64,000 nucleotides of DNA from Alphaproteobacteria bacterium (GCA_009377375.1 WHUE01000001.1:471-64470); one strand, 5' to 3'; numbered from the stretch's first letter, positions 12,090-24,631 are shown. The notes: generated from the sequence alone by a model not told the origin. Translations and numbers: made by a program.

Positions 12090-12912
12090 CACCCAGCCGA
12101 AGTTGGGCATCGTCGCTGGCGGCGGGGGCCTTCCGGGACTGATCGTCGATGCATGCCGCGCCGGCGGCCGCGACTTCTTCGTCGTCGGCATCGAGGGGCA
12201 TGCCGAGCCCGTGCGGCTGGCCGATGTGCCGCATGGCTGGATCAGGCTGGGGCAGGGCGGCAAGGGCATCGAACTGATGCATCGGGCGGGCTGCAAGGAT
12301 CTGGTCTTTGCGGGCCCCGTCCGTCGGCCGGGGCTGCGCGAGCTGCGTCCCGATGCGCGGACGGCAAGGTTTTTCGCGCGGCTGGGGCGCGCCATGATCG
12401 GCGACGACTCCCTGCTGTCCGCGGTCGTCGACGAGATGGAGAAGGAGGGTTTCCGCGTCGTCGGCGCCGACAGCCTTCTGAACGATTTTCTCGCCTCACG
12501 GGGCGCCTACGGACGTCACAGCCCCGACCGTGGCGCCATGCGGGATATCGACCGCGGCGTCGAGGTGATCCGGGCCGTCGGCGCGCTGGACATCGGTCAG
12601 GCCGTCGTCGTCCAGCAGGGTATCGTTCTCGGCGTCGAGGCGGCGGAAGGCACGGACGAGCTTATCCGTCGCTGCGCGGCGCTGCACCGGGCCGGATCCG
12701 GCGGGGTGTTGGTGAAGCTGCGCAAGCCGGGGCAGGAGCGCAGGGTCGACCTGCCCGCCATTGGCGTCGGCACCGTCCGGTTGGCGGCTGAGTGCGGATT
12801 GAGCGGCATCGCCGTCGAAGCCGGCGGAGCGCTGGTCTTCGACCGGAAGGCAATGACGGCGCTGGCCGACGAGCGTGGGCTGTTCGTCACCGGCGTGACG
12901 GTGCCGGAGTGA
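12076..12912 (+). CDS. lpxI: UDP-2,3-diacylglucosamine pyrophosphatase LpxI-type (DUF1009)
   Basis: LGIVAGGGGLPGLIVDACRAGGRDFFVVGIEG...; between lpxA and lpxB. Confidence 0.92.
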   Translation: MAAPDTQPKLGIVAGGGGLPGLIVDACRAGGRDFFVVGIEGHAEPVRLADVPHGWIRLGQGGKGIELMHRAGCKDLVFAGPVRRPGLRELRPDARTARFFARLGRAMIGDDSLLSAVVDEMEKEGFRVVGADSLLNDFLASRGAYGRHSPDRGAMRDIDRGVEVIRAVGALDIGQAVVVQQGIVLGVEAAEGTDELIRRCAALHRAGSGGVLVKLRKPGQERRVDLPAIGVGTVRLAAECGLSGIAVEAGGALVFDRKAMTALADERGLFVTGVTVPE

Positions 12913-14105
12913 ACGGCAGGGTGGCTGAGGAAGACCGGCAGGGCCCTCTGATATACCTGATGGCGGGAGAGCCATCGGGCGATGTGCTCGGCGCTCGGCT
13001 GATGGCGGCGCTGAAGCGCCGGACCGGGGGCCGGGTCCGCTTCGCCGGTGTCGGCGGAACGGCAATGGCAGCCGAAGGGCTCGAAAGCCTGTTTCCGATG
13101 GCCGAGATTTCGGTGATGGGGCTTGCCGAGGTTCTGCCCAGGGTTTCCGCCGTGCTGCGGCGCGTCCGCGAGACGGCGGCCGACGTGGTGCGCCATCGTC
13201 CGGACGCGGTCGTCAGCATCGATGCGCCGGGCTTTACCTTTCGTGTTCAGCAGCGTCTGGGGGCGAACTGCCCGGTGAGCCGCATCCATTACGTTGCCCC
13301 GACCGTCTGGGCCTGGAAGCCGTGGCGTGCGAAGAAGGCCGCGGCGCTGCTGGATCATCTTCTGGTGCTGCTGCCGTTCGAGCCGCCGCTGTTCGAGCGG
13401 CACGGGCTGACCACCAGCTTCGTCGGACATCCGGTCATCGAAAGCGGCGCGGATGCCGGAGACGGTCCCGGCTTCCGCGCGCGTCATGGCATAGCGGCGG
13501 ATGCACCCTTGCTCTGCCTGTTGCCGGGCAGCCGGGCAGGAGAGGTCAAGCGCATGCTGCCGGTCATGGCCGGCGCCGTCGCCGGTCTCGCCGGGCGGTT
13601 TCCGGGGCTGGCGCTTGCCCTGCCGACGGTGCCCGCCGTGGCGGGGCTTGTCCGCGACACGGTCGCGCGATGGCCCCTGGCGCCGGCGGTCGTGGAAACG
13701 GACAGGGAGAAGTACGACGCCATGGCCGCCGCGAACGCCGCGATGGCCGCATCGGGGACGGTGTCGCTGGAGCTGGCGCTGGCCGGAACGCCGACCGTGA
13801 TCGGCTACCGGATGAACGCGTTGACCTGGCGGGTGGTCAAATCGATGGTTCGGGTCCAGTTCGCCAGTATCGTCAACCTGTTGCTGGAGCGTGAGGCGGT
13901 GCCGGAGCTCCTTCAGGACGCCTGCACCCCGGCGCGCATGGCGGAAGCCATTGCGCGGCTGATCGAGGAGCCAGCCGCCGCAGAGGCCCAGCGCGCGGCC
14001 TGCCGCAAGGCTATGGCGATGCTGCGCGACCCGGACATGTCGCCGAGCGACCGGGCGGCGTCGGTGGTGCTCGGCTGCTTGCGCGACGACGACGGCTCCG
14101 CATGA
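12909..14105 (+). CDS. lpxB: Lipid-A-disaccharide synthase
   Basis: PLIYLMAGEPSGDVLGARLMAALKRR...HYVAPTVWAWKPWRAKK; probable GTG start 12909 overlapping lpxI stop. Confidence 0.95.
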   Translation: MNGRVAEEDRQGPLIYLMAGEPSGDVLGARLMAALKRRTGGRVRFAGVGGTAMAAEGLESLFPMAEISVMGLAEVLPRVSAVLRRVRETAADVVRHRPDAVVSIDAPGFTFRVQQRLGANCPVSRIHYVAPTVWAWKPWRAKKAAALLDHLLVLLPFEPPLFERHGLTTSFVGHPVIESGADAGDGPGFRARHGIAADAPLLCLLPGSRAGEVKRMLPVMAGAVAGLAGRFPGLALALPTVPAVAGLVRDTVARWPLAPAVVETDREKYDAMAAANAAMAASGTVSLELALAGTPTVIGYRMNALTWRVVKSMVRVQFASIVNLLLEREAVPELLQDACTPARMAEAIARLIEEPAAAEAQRAACRKAMAMLRDPDMSPSDRAASVVLGCLRDDDGSA

Positions 14106-14137
14106 AAAAGGGGCGCCCCGCGAGGCGCCCCTTTTTT
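14104..14137. terminator. Bidirectional rho-independent terminator between convergent lpxB and gltA
   Basis: AAAAAGGGGCGCC-CCGCGA-GGCGCCCCTTTTTT, perfect stem with T tract on both strands. Confidence 0.92.
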
Positions 14138-14153
14138 CCTTAGCCGGCTCGGC

Positions 14154-15482
<1,329 letters not shown>

Positions 15483-15615
15483 AAGGATCGTCCTTTCTGA
15501 GGATCGGGCGCCCTCGGCGCTGGGCTTTGCCGAATGTTAACGATTTCGGCCCGGAAAATAACTTATTCGCCAACCTGAATCAAATAGCACGGACAAGGCG
15601 TTGAATCCGTAAAGA

Positions 15616-17019
15616 TTACCGGGAGAGCGCGTCATCGATACGGCCCAGCGTTTCCTCGCGGCCCAGAATGGCGGCCACCTCGAAGATGCCGGGCGAGGCG
15701 GTCGATCCGCTGAGCGCGGCCCGCAGCGGCTGCGCGATCTGGCCCAGCTTCACGCTCTCCGCCTCCGCCAGCGACCGGACGGCCTCTTCCAGCGCCGCTT
15801 CGTCCCACGGCTCGGTCGCCTGCAGCCGTTCGCGCAGCCGGGCCAGCAGCCGGCCGGCCTCCGGCGTCAGCAGACCGGCCGCCTTCTCCGTCATCGCAAT
15901 GGGGCGTGGGGAGACATAGAACCTTGCATTTTCAAATAGTTCCTTAATGGTCTTTGCTCGTGGCTTCAAGCTGTCGAGCGCGGCTCGCAGGCGGGTCATC
16001 GCGGTTTCGTCGAGCGTGGCGCCAAGCACGGCTTCCAATCCCGGCAGCATGAGTGTCGCCAGCCGGTCGTTGTCGGCTTCCCGGATGTAGTGCGCGTTCA
16101 GGGCGGTCAGCTTGTCCATGTCGAACCGCGCCGCGCCGCGGCCGACGGCGGCGAGGTCGAACCACTCCACCGCCTGCGCCATGGAGATGATCTCGTCGTC
16201 ACCATGGCTCCAGCCCAGGCGCAAGAGGTAATTGAGCAGCGCCTCCGGCAGGAATCCCATGTCGCGGTAGGCGTCGACCCCCAGCGCGCCATGGCGTTTG
16301 GACAGCTTGGCGCCGTCGGCGCCGTGCAGCAGCGGGATATGGGCATAGGCGGGCGGCTCCCAGCCCAGCGCCAGGAAAAGCTGGGTCTGACGAAACGCGT
16401 TGGTCAGGTGGTCGTCGCCGCGGATGGCGTGCGTCACCCCCATGTCATGGTCGTCGACCACCACGGAGAGCATGTAGGTCGGAGTGCCGTCGGCACGCAG
16501 CAGCACCATGTCGTCGAGCTGGTCGTTGGCGACGGTGACGGTGCCCTGAACCCCGTCCTCGATCGCGGTCTGCCCGTCGCGCGGCGCCCTGAAGCGGATC
16601 ACCGGCTCGATGCCAGCCGGGGCCTCGACGGGATCGCGATCCCGCCAGCGCCCGTCATAAAGCAGGGTGCGGCCCTCGGCGCGGGCGGCCTCGCGCATCG
16701 CCGTCAGCTCTTCGGGTGTGCAGTAGCAGCGATAGGCTCTGCCGGCCTCCAGCAGCCTGTGTGCCGCCGCTGCGTGGGCTTCTGCCCGTGCGGACTGGTA
16801 GACGATCTCTCCGTCGTGATCGAGGCCGAGCCAGGAGAGCCCGTCGAGGATGGCATCGACGGCTTCCTGGGTGGAGCGCTTGCGGTCGGTGTCCTCGATC
16901 CGCAACCGGCAGGCGCCGCCGTGATGGCGGGCGTAAAGCCAGTTGAACAGTGCGGTGCGCGCCCCGCCGATATGCAGGAAGCCGGTGGGCGAGGGGGCGA
17001 AACGGGTAACGACGGTCAT
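15616..17019 (-). CDS. gltX: Glutamyl-tRNA synthetase (GlnRS-like class I)
   Basis: [31 protein letters not shown]...[11 protein letters not shown] (KMSKS-like); ATG at 17019. Confidence 0.96.
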   Translation of the reverse strand: MTVVTRFAPSPTGFLHIGGARTALFNWLYARHHGGACRLRIEDTDRKRSTQEAVDAILDGLSWLGLDHDGEIVYQSARAEAHAAAAHRLLEAGRAYRCYCTPEELTAMREAARAEGRTLLYDGRWRDRDPVEAPAGIEPVIRFRAPRDGQTAIEDGVQGTVTVANDQLDDMVLLRADGTPTYMLSVVVDDHDMGVTHAIRGDDHLTNAFRQTQLFLALGWEPPAYAHIPLLHGADGAKLSKRHGALGVDAYRDMGFLPEALLNYLLRLGWSHGDDEIISMAQAVEWFDLAAVGRGAARFDMDKLTALNAHYIREADNDRLATLMLPGLEAVLGATLDETAMTRLRAALDSLKPRAKTIKELFENARFYVSPRPIAMTEKAAGLLTPEAGRLLARLRERLQATEPWDEAALEEAVRSLAEAESVKLGQIAQPLRAALSGSTASPGIFEVAAILGREETLGRIDDALSR

Positions 17020-17111
17020 GGCCAGCTGAACTCTCCGCTGAGGCGCCGCGGAGAGATAACATAATCGTCCGTGTCCTGAAATCGCTATAGACTGGCGGCG
17101 GGAGAGGGGCG

Positions 17112-19241
17112 ATGCAGCGGATACACGTGCCCGTGCGAACATCGCCGGCCCTGTGGAGGCCGGCTGCGCTCAGCGCGACCCTGGCGGCCTGCTTCGCTGC
17201 GGAGCGGGCCCGCTGGGCGCTCTGGCTGCCCGTCGGGTTCGGCGCGGGCATCGCCGCCTATTTCACGCTGGATACAGAGCCCGCCGGATGGGTCGGGGCT
17301 GCCGCGGCTGCGCTCTGCGCGTTGGCGGCGGTGGCGACCGCAGGGCGGCAGGCCGTCTGTCTCGCCCTGATCGTGGGTGCAGTCGCCGCAGCCGGTTTCG
17401 GCGCCGCGCAGCTCCGGAGCTGGACGGTGAGCGCGCCGGTGCTCGAGTCGCGCACCGGGCCGGTGTGGATCGAAGGGCGCGTGCTTGAAGTTCAGGCGCG
17501 CGTCGACGACCGCCGGCTGCTGCTGGACAGGCTTGGGATTCCCCGGCGCGACGCCGCGCGCACGCCGGAGCGGGTGCGTATCACGCTCGCCGCGGACGAG
17601 CCGGCCCTTGTGCCCGGCCAGCGCATCGCGGTGCGGGCCGTGCTTTTCCCGCCGCCGGCTCCCGCGTCCCCCGGCGCCTTCGACTTCGCCCGCAAGGCCT
17701 ATTTCGAACGGCTCGGCGGGGTCGGCTATGCGGTGTCGCGCGCGCGGGTGGTGGACGATGCAGCGGCGGACGGGGTTGCGATCGCGATCGCGGCCCTCCG
17801 CCAGTCCCTGACCGCGCGGATCCGGGCCGCGCAGCCGGAAGAAGCCGGCGGCATCGCCGCGGCGCTGATGACGGGGGACCGGGGCGGCATCCCCGAATCG
17901 GTGATGGAGGCCATGCGCGATTCCGGGCTTGCCCACCTGCTGGCGATCTCCGGGCTGCATATCGGGCTGGTCGGCGGGCTGCTGTTCTTTGCCGTCCGGC
18001 TCGGGCTCGCCCTGCATGAGCGCTTCGCGTTGCGGGCGCCGATCAAGAAGATCGCGGCGCTCTGTGCGCTTCTCGGCGCTGCGGCCTACCTGATGATCTC
18101 CGGGGGGACGGTGCCGACCCAGCGCGCCTTCCTGATGCTCGCGCTGGTGATGGCGGCGGTGGTCTTCGACCGGCTGCCGATCTCGATGAACATGGTGGCC
18201 TGGGCGGCGGCGGCGATCCTGCTGGTCGCGCCGGAAACGCTCGCCGGCGTCAGCTTCCAGATGTCCTTCGCGGCGGTGATTGCGCTGGTCGCGGTCTACG
18301 AGTCGGGCGGCGACCGCCTGATGACGGGACGCCGGGGCGGAGAACGGCTGCCCCGCCCCTTGGCGTATCTGGCGGCGGTACTTGTATCGACACTGGTTGC
18401 AGGGCTGGCCACCGCGCCTTTCGCCCTTTATCACTTCAACCGGGTCGCGGTGTACGGGCTCCTCGCCAATCTCGTTGCGATCCCGCTGACCGGCTTCTGG
18501 ATCATGCCGCTGGCCGTCGCGGCCTTCGCGCTGATGCCGTTCGGGCTGGAGACGGTGGCGCTGGAGCCGATGTCCTGGGGCATCGGGCTGCTGATCGCGA
18601 CCGCGAAGGGGATTCAGTCGCTACCCGGCGCGTCCGTGCTGATCCATGCCATGCCGCCCGCTGGGCTGGCCCTCATCTGCGCCGGCGGGCTGTGGGTTTG
18701 CCTGTGGCGGACGCGCTGGCGCGCCCTCGGCGTCTTGCCGGTGCTGTGCGGCCTGCTGACCGTGCCCTTCGCGCAGCCACCCGACGTGCTGGTGGATGGC
18801 GAGGGAGGCCTGATGGCGGTGCGCGCGCCCGATGGCGGCATGGCGCTGTCGGGGCGCGCCGACAGCTTCGCGGCTGAAACCTGGCTGCGCCGGTCCGGTG
18901 AGATCAAGGCATTGCCCTGGCCCGGCGCGGGACGGCCAGCGACGCCCTGGCTGCGCTGCGATGCGCTGGGCTGCGTCTATCGTGCCGGAAACCGCCGGGT
19001 CGCGCTGGTCAGCCGCGCTGACGCGCTGGGCGAAGACTGCGCTATCGCCGATGTCGTGATCAGCCGGGTGCCCGTGCGCCGCGGTCTCTGCATGGGACCG
19101 GAACTGGTGATCGACCGGTTTGCCCTCTGGCGCGAAGGCGCGCATGCGCTCTGGCTCGCACCTGACGGCATCCGGGTGAAGAGCGTGCGCCGAAATCCCG
19201 GGGCGCGTCCCTGGAGCCCCCAGCGGCGCAAGGCGCGCTAG
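17112..19241 (+). CDS. comEC: ComEC/Rec2 family competence protein
   Basis: Long polytopic protein; [42 protein letters not shown] and [21 protein letters not shown] signatures. Confidence 0.93.
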   Translation: MQRIHVPVRTSPALWRPAALSATLAACFAAERARWALWLPVGFGAGIAAYFTLDTEPAGWVGAAAAALCALAAVATAGRQAVCLALIVGAVAAAGFGAAQLRSWTVSAPVLESRTGPVWIEGRVLEVQARVDDRRLLLDRLGIPRRDAARTPERVRITLAADEPALVPGQRIAVRAVLFPPPAPASPGAFDFARKAYFERLGGVGYAVSRARVVDDAAADGVAIAIAALRQSLTARIRAAQPEEAGGIAAALMTGDRGGIPESVMEAMRDSGLAHLLAISGLHIGLVGGLLFFAVRLGLALHERFALRAPIKKIAALCALLGAAAYLMISGGTVPTQRAFLMLALVMAAVVFDRLPISMNMVAWAAAAILLVAPETLAGVSFQMSFAAVIALVAVYESGGDRLMTGRRGGERLPRPLAYLAAVLVSTLVAGLATAPFALYHFNRVAVYGLLANLVAIPLTGFWIMPLAVAAFALMPFGLETVALEPMSWGIGLLIATAKGIQSLPGASVLIHAMPPAGLALICAGGLWVCLWRTRWRALGVLPVLCGLLTVPFAQPPDVLVDGEGGLMAVRAPDGGMALSGRADSFAAETWLRRSGEIKALPWPGAGRPATPWLRCDALGCVYRAGNRRVALVSRADALGEDCAIADVVISRVPVRRGLCMGPELVIDRFALWREGAHALWLAPDGIRVKSVRRNPGARPWSPQRRKAR

Positions 19242-19948
19242 TAGCTTCGGATCAGCGCCTTGATGCGGCCCTGCACCGAAACCCGGTCGGGCCCGAATAT
19301 CCGCGTCTCGTATGCCGCGTTGGCGGGCTCCAGTGCGATCGAGGCGCCCTTGCGCCGCAGGCGCTTGAGCGTGACTTCGTTATCGTCCACCAGGGCCACG
19401 ACGATCTCCCCGTTATCGGCGGTGTCCGTGCGCTCGATGATGGCGATATCGCCGTCGAAGATTCCGGCATCGACCATCGAGTCGCCCTGGACTTCCAGGG
19501 CGTAGTGATGGCCGCGGCCGAGCAGGGCGGCGGGGACGTCGTATGTCTCGCTCTCGTCCCGGTTGGCCTCGATCGGCAGGCCGGCGGCGATCCGTCCGTA
19601 GAGCGGCAGGGCGACCATGTCGGACCCGCCTTCGCCGTTGCCCGCGACCGCTGGCGGCGCGCCGTTCTTGAACCGTCCCTCGATGACGTTGGGCGTGAAG
19701 CCCTCCCTGCCGTGCGCGCGGGCCCCGACCACGTTTTCCGGCAGCTTGGTGACCTCCAGCGCCCGGGCGCGGTGCGGCAGGCGGCGAATGAAGCCGCGCT
19801 CCTCCAGCCCGGTAATCAGCCGGTGAATCCCCGATTTCGATTTGAGTCCGAGCGCATCCTTCATCTCGTCGAACGATGGGGGGACCCCGTGGGTCTTCAC
19901 ATGCCGGTCGATGAGCATGAGCAACTCGTACTGCTTTTTGGTGAGCAT
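19238..19948 (-). CDS. lexA: LexA repressor
   Basis: [45 protein letters not shown], cleavage-type [15 protein letters not shown] Ser motif; ATG at 19948. Confidence 0.97.
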   Translation of the reverse strand: MLTKKQYELLMLIDRHVKTHGVPPSFDEMKDALGLKSKSGIHRLITGLEERGFIRRLPHRARALEVTKLPENVVGARAHGREGFTPNVIEGRFKNGAPPAVAGNGEGGSDMVALPLYGRIAAGLPIEANRDESETYDVPAALLGRGHHYALEVQGDSMVDAGIFDGDIAIIERTDTADNGEIVVALVDDNEVTLKRLRRKGASIALEPANAAYETRIFGPDRVSVQGRIKALIRSY

Positions 19949-19979
19949 TTTTGGCCCCGCTTGCCGCGTACTGGATATG

Positions 19980-19994
19980 GAACAAAACAAAAAC
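19980..19994 (-). promoter_or_regulatory. Imperfect SOS box (LexA operator)
   Basis: Plus strand GAAC-AAAACAA-AAAC = minus strand GTTT-N7-GTTC, one mismatch to the alphaproteobacterial GTTC-N7-GTTC consensus. Confidence 0.55.
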
Positions 19995-20004
19995 AGACAC
20001 GCAT

Positions 20005-20019
20005 GTTCTAGTAAAGTTC
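20005..20019. promoter_or_regulatory. SOS box (LexA operator), exact alphaproteobacterial consensus
   Basis: GTTC-TAGTAAA-GTTC 57 bp upstream of the lexA start. Confidence 0.85.
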
Positions 20020-20077
20020 CATTTTCGGGTCAAGCGGGTTCTGACACGAATCCCGACTCACGCAGCGCCGTCGCGGA

Positions 20078-21295
20078 TCAGATGCTGAAAAGGCTGCCGC
20101 CGAGGCGGATGACCGTGACGGTATCGCCCGCTTTTGCCGGGGGGGCGTGCGGGGCGCGGACAACGAGCCCGTCGGCCTGCGCCATGCCGGAAAAGACCGA
20201 GCTGTCCTGCTTGGCGAAGGCGGCGGCCTGAAGAATTCCGCCGGGGCCGCGGGACAGGGTGGCGCGGAGGTAATCCTGGCGCTCGTCGTTTTCCGGCAGG
20301 CCTTCGACCAGGACGGCGTCCAGCGGCCGGTTGACCTCCGCATCCGCGCCCAGCATGGTCATTATGGCCGGGCGCAGGAACAGCGTGCCGCAGACCAGCG
20401 CCGAGACGGGATTGCCGGGCAGGCCGAGCAGCGGCGTATCCCCGATATGACCGAAGATCAGCGGCTTGCCCGGCCGCATCGCGATCTTCCAGAAATCGAC
20501 CTCCAGCCCGATATTGCCCAGCACCTGCCGGATCAGATCGTGGTCGCCGACGGATGCGCCGCCGGTGGTCACCAGCATGTCGGCGCCGCGCGCGCCTTCG
20601 GCCATGGCCTTGAGCGCGTCCGCGGAATCGGGAGCGATGCCGAGGTCAATCGCCTCGCCGCCGCAGGCGCGGATCATGCAGGCCAGGGCCAGCGCGTTGG
20701 AACTGACGATCTGGTTCGCGCCCAGCGGGTCGCCCGGCATCACGATCTCGTCGCCGGTCGCCAGCAGGGCGACCCGCGGCCGCCGGCGCACCATCAGCCA
20801 GGGCACGTTCATGCCGGCCGCGAGCCCGATATCGCGGGCGGTCAGCACCCGCCCGGCCCTGAGCAGCACGTCGCCAGCGTGGAAATCCAGCCCGGCGGCA
20901 CGGACGTAGCGGCCCTTGGGCGCCATGCCGTCGACGACCTTCACCGCACCGTCGGCGGCTTCGGTATTTTCCTGGATAACGATGGCGTCGGCGCCGTGGG
21001 GCACGGGGGCGCCGGTGAAGATGCGCACGGCCTCGCCGGCGCCGACCGTGCCGTCATAGGCCTGGCCGGCGGGAACCGTTCCGATCAGCCTGAGCGTCAC
21101 GGGGATTTTGGCAACGTCCTCGGCCCGCACCGCGTAGCCGTCCATGGCCGAAACCGCGAGCGGCGGCTGCGTGCGGCGGGAGGCGACGTCCACGGCCAGC
21201 ACGCGGCCGAACGAGTCCGCCAGCGGCACCTGCTCGGCCGGCATGGTGCGCAGCGCGCCGGTAATGCGGGCAAGGGCGTCTTCGACCGGGATCAT
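20078..21295 (-). CDS. moeA: Molybdopterin molybdotransferase MoeA
   Basis: [34 protein letters not shown]...[14 protein letters not shown]...[11 protein letters not shown]. Confidence 0.96.
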   Translation of the reverse strand: MIPVEDALARITGALRTMPAEQVPLADSFGRVLAVDVASRRTQPPLAVSAMDGYAVRAEDVAKIPVTLRLIGTVPAGQAYDGTVGAGEAVRIFTGAPVPHGADAIVIQENTEAADGAVKVVDGMAPKGRYVRAAGLDFHAGDVLLRAGRVLTARDIGLAAGMNVPWLMVRRRPRVALLATGDEIVMPGDPLGANQIVSSNALALACMIRACGGEAIDLGIAPDSADALKAMAEGARGADMLVTTGGASVGDHDLIRQVLGNIGLEVDFWKIAMRPGKPLIFGHIGDTPLLGLPGNPVSALVCGTLFLRPAIMTMLGADAEVNRPLDAVLVEGLPENDERQDYLRATLSRGPGGILQAAAFAKQDSSVFSGMAQADGLVVRAPHAPPAKAGDTVTVIRLGGSLFSI

Positions 21296-21780
21296 GAGGG
21301 GGCGTCGTCCGCGCGGTAGTCGCCGGACCGGCCGCCGGATTTCCGCACCAGGCGGATATCGGTCAGCCGCATGCCGCGGTCCACCGCCTTGCACATGTCG
21401 TAAATGGTCAGCGCGGCGACGGCCACCGCGGTCAGGGCCTCCATTTCCACCCCGGTGCGCCCGGCGACGCGGCAGGTGGCGGTGATATCGATCGCGTTCC
21501 GTTCCGGGTCGAGGACCAGGTCGACGTCGATCGCGTTAAGCGCCAGGGGATGGCAAAGCGGGATCAGCTCGGGCGTCTTCTTCGCCCCCATGATGCCGGC
21601 CAGTCGGGCAACCGACAGCACGTCGCCTTTCTTCATGCCGCCTTCCTGCACCAGCCGCATCGTTTCCGCCGCCATCAGCACGCTGCCGGCGGCTGAGGCC
21701 GTGCGCTCGGTCACGTCCTTGTCCGAGACGTCCACCATGACCGCCTTTCCGTCGGCGTCTATGTGGCTGAGCCTGCTCAT
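21292..21780 (-). CDS. moaC: Cyclic pyranopterin monophosphate synthase MoaC
   Basis: [25 protein letters not shown]...[17 protein letters not shown]...[25 protein letters not shown]. Confidence 0.97.
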   Translation of the reverse strand: MSRLSHIDADGKAVMVDVSDKDVTERTASAAGSVLMAAETMRLVQEGGMKKGDVLSVARLAGIMGAKKTPELIPLCHPLALNAIDVDLVLDPERNAIDITATCRVAGRTGVEMEALTAVAVAALTIYDMCKAVDRGMRLTDIRLVRKSGGRSGDYRADDAPS

Positions 21781-22592
21781 GCTTGTGCGCGGGCGGCCGG
21801 AGTCATGTCGCCCAGCAGGGCGGCGACGGCGGCCTCGACGTCGTCCTGGCGCATCAGCGATTCGCCGATCAGGAAGCAGCGCGCGCCGGCCGCGGCCATC
21901 GCGTCCAGGTCGGCGCGGGTGTAAAGCCCGCTCTCGGCCACGACCATGCGGTCCTCCGGCACCTTCGGAGCGAGGGCGAGGGTCATGGCGGTGTCGGTTT
22001 CGAGCGTCCGCAGATCGCGGTTATTGATGCCGATCAGCGGCGAACGCAGGGCCAGCGCGCGGTCGAGCTCGGCCTCGCTATGCACCTCGATCAGCACGTC
22101 CATGTGCAGCGAAAGGGCGAGCTGTTCGAGCTCCGCCGCCGTCCCGTCCGTCAGCGCTGCCATGATGAGCAGCACGCAATCCGCGCCGAGAGCGCGCGAT
22201 TCCACGATCTGGTATGGATCGAGCATGAAATCCTTGCGCAGCACCGGCAGTTCGACCACGGCCCGCGCGGCGCAGAGATGGTCGTCCGCGCCCTGGAACC
22301 ACGGGGTATCGGTCAGCACGGAGAGGCATGCCGCGCCGCCGCGCTGATAGGCGCGGGCCAGCGCCGCCGGGCTGAAATCGGACCGGATCAGCCCCTTGCT
22401 GGGCGAGGCCCGCTTGATTTCGGCGATCAGCCCATAACCGTCCACGGAGGCCCCGCTCAGCGCCGCCGCAAACCCCCGCGGCGGTCCGGTGCGCGCCGTT
22501 GCCTCGACCAGCCTGGACAGGGGAATCCGCGCCTTGCGGCGGGCTATTTCCTCGCGCTTTTCGGCGCAGATGCGCTCCAGCACGTCGCTCAT
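21777..22592 (-). CDS. trpC: Indole-3-glycerol phosphate synthase
   Basis: [21 protein letters not shown]...[15 protein letters not shown]...[18 protein letters not shown] at 22592. Confidence 0.97.
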   Translation of the reverse strand: MSDVLERICAEKREEIARRKARIPLSRLVEATARTGPPRGFAAALSGASVDGYGLIAEIKRASPSKGLIRSDFSPAALARAYQRGGAACLSVLTDTPWFQGADDHLCAARAVVELPVLRKDFMLDPYQIVESRALGADCVLLIMAALTDGTAAELEQLALSLHMDVLIEVHSEAELDRALALRSPLIGINNRDLRTLETDTAMTLALAPKVPEDRMVVAESGLYTRADLDAMAAAGARCFLIGESLMRQDDVEAAVAALLGDMTPAARAQA

Positions 22593-23626
22593 CGTCCGTC
22601 GCCTTCGGTGGTGATGGCAATCATCGCCTCCAGCGCGGCCAGCGCCTTGCCGCTGTCGATCCCGGCGGCGGCCAGCGCGGCGCCTTCCTTCAGATCCTTC
22701 GCCTTGCCGGCGATCAGCAGCGCCGCGCCTGCCGTATAGCAGACGACATCGCGATAGGCGCCGGGGGCGCCGGACAGCATGGCCCGCATCGCCGCCGCGT
22801 TGAACGCGCCGTCGCCGCCCTTCAGCTCCGCCGGCTTCGCCAGCGGGAGGCCGGCATCGACGGGGGAGACCTGGAACGTCGTCACCTTGCCGGCCTCGAG
22901 CGACGCGACATGGCTCGGGCCGGTGGTGGTCAGTTCGTCCAGCCCGTCCGCGCCGTGCACGACCCAGGCCCGCTCGGCGCCCAGCTTGCCAAGCACCTCT
23001 GCCATCGGCTCCACCCATTCGCGCGCGAAGACGCCGACCAGGAGCCGCTTGACCCCCGCAGGGTTGGACAGCGGTCCCAGCAGGTTGAACACGGTACGGG
23101 TCGCCAGTTCGACACGGGGCCCTGCGACATGCCGGGTGGCGCTGTGGTGCCGGGGGGCCATCATGAATCCGATATTGGCTTCGGCGATCGCGCGCTCCAG
23201 CAGGGCAAGGTCGCAATCGATGTTGACGCCGAGCGCTGTGAGCACGTCCGCCGCGCCGGCACGCGACGACAGCGCCCGGTTGCCATGCTTGGCCACCGGC
23301 ACGCCGCAGCCGGCGACCACGATGGCGGCGCCGGTGGAGATATTCAGCGTGCCGCTGGCGTCGCCGCCGGTGCCCACGACGTCGATGGCGTCAGGCGGCG
23401 CGGCGACCGCCAGCGCCTTGGCGCGCATGATGCGAGCTGCCGCGGTGATCTCGTCGACGCTCTCACCCCGCACGCGGAGCGCCATCAGGAAGCCGCCGAT
23501 CTGGGACGGGGTCGCGTCGCCGGACATGATGATCTCGAACGCGGACTCGGCCTCGGGTTCGCTCAGCGGCGTCCCCTCCGCGACCCGTGCGAGATACGGT
23601 TTGAGCCCGTCGGCGACGCCGTTCAT
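22589..23626 (-). CDS. trpD: Anthranilate phosphoribosyltransferase
   Basis: [15 protein letters not shown]...[40 protein letters not shown]. Confidence 0.97.
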   Translation of the reverse strand: MNGVADGLKPYLARVAEGTPLSEPEAESAFEIIMSGDATPSQIGGFLMALRVRGESVDEITAAARIMRAKALAVAAPPDAIDVVGTGGDASGTLNISTGAAIVVAGCGVPVAKHGNRALSSRAGAADVLTALGVNIDCDLALLERAIAEANIGFMMAPRHHSATRHVAGPRVELATRTVFNLLGPLSNPAGVKRLLVGVFAREWVEPMAEVLGKLGAERAWVVHGADGLDELTTTGPSHVASLEAGKVTTFQVSPVDAGLPLAKPAELKGGDGAFNAAAMRAMLSGAPGAYRDVVCYTAGAALLIAGKAKDLKEGAALAAAGIDSGKALAALEAMIAITTEGDGR

Positions 23627-24210
23627 GCCGCGCTTCTCCGTCCCGTCGTCATGCCGATGAAATTGGCGAGAATCCTGTGCCCGTGCTCGGATTCGATGCT
23701 TTCCGGATGGAACTGTACGCCGTGGACCGGCAATTTCCGATGGGAAATGCCCATGATCACCCCGTCGGCACTGCGCGCCGTGACGCGCAAGGCCGCGGGC
23801 ACGCTGGCCGGCTCCACCGTCAGCGAATGATATCGGATGGCGGTGAACGGGGACGGCAGGCCGCGAAGGATGCCGCTGTCGTCATGCTCGATCGCGCTCG
23901 GCTTGCCGTGCATCGGGACCGGCGCCCGGACGATCCGCCCGCCGAAGGCCTGGCCGATGGCCTGGTGGCCGAGGCAGACGCCGAGGATCGGCACGACGCC
24001 GGCCGCCGCGCTCACAAGGTCGAGGCAGATGCCGGCCTGATCGGGGTCGCAGGGGCCGGGGGAGAGCACGATGCCGTCCGGCTTCATGGCCAGCGCATCG
24101 GCGACCGTGAGTGCGTCGTTGCGGTGCACGGCGCATTCCGCGCCCAGCTCGCCCAGATAATGGACGAGGTTGTAGGCGAAGCTGTCGTAGTTGTCGATTA
24201 ACAGCAGCAT
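23623..24210 (-). CDS. trpG: Anthranilate synthase component II (glutamine amidotransferase)
   Basis: [23 protein letters not shown]...[12 protein letters not shown]...[20 protein letters not shown] at 24210. Confidence 0.96.
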   Translation of the reverse strand: MLLLIDNYDSFAYNLVHYLGELGAECAVHRNDALTVADALAMKPDGIVLSPGPCDPDQAGICLDLVSAAAGVVPILGVCLGHQAIGQAFGGRIVRAPVPMHGKPSAIEHDDSGILRGLPSPFTAIRYHSLTVEPASVPAALRVTARSADGVIMGISHRKLPVHGVQFHPESIESEHGHRILANFIGMTTGRRSAA

Positions 24211-24328
24211 TTCAAGGAGTTGGAGCCGTTTGCCGATGCGGCGGAATCGTCGCGCATCGTTATAACAGGTCGCGGCGCTCCCCGGAAACCGGCAATTGCC
24301 GTCGAAACGGCGGAGGGCGGCACGGAGA

Positions 24329-24601
24329 TCAGCGGCGGTGGTCGAGCACCGCCACCAACTCGTCGATCTTCTTCCGCTGCTCGTCGGCGTCGCCGCTGGC
24401 GATGGCATTCTCGACGCAATGCTCGAGATGTTCACGTAGCACCTGGTGCTCGACCCGGGCGAGAGCGGCCTGGATGGCGCGAATCTGGGTGAGGATATCG
24501 ACACAGTACCGATCCTCCTCGATCATGCGCGCCACACCCCGCACCTGACCTTCGATGCGGCCCAGCCGGTGAAGCGATTTTCTGTGGGACGGATGAAGCA
24601 T
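24329..24601 (-). CDS. csoR: CsoR/RcnR family metal-sensing repressor, Cu(I) CsoR-type
   Basis: 90 aa MLHPSHRKSLHRLGRIEGQVRGVARMIEEDRYCVDILTQIRAIQAALARVEHQVLREHLEHCVENAI; C...H-x3-C ligand pattern; divergent to copper ATPase cluster. Confidence 0.92.
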   Translation of the reverse strand: MLHPSHRKSLHRLGRIEGQVRGVARMIEEDRYCVDILTQIRAIQAALARVEHQVLREHLEHCVENAIASGDADEQRKKIDELVAVLDHRR

Positions 24602-24606
24602 GGTTG

Positions 24607-24631
24607 AAATATACCCCTTGGGGGTATATTT
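24607..24631. promoter_or_regulatory. CsoR operator in csoR/cytochrome intergenic region
   Basis: Perfect inverted repeat AAATATACCCC-TTG-GGGGTATATTT (11-bp arms), AT-flanked C/G core typical of CsoR boxes. Confidence 0.85.
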
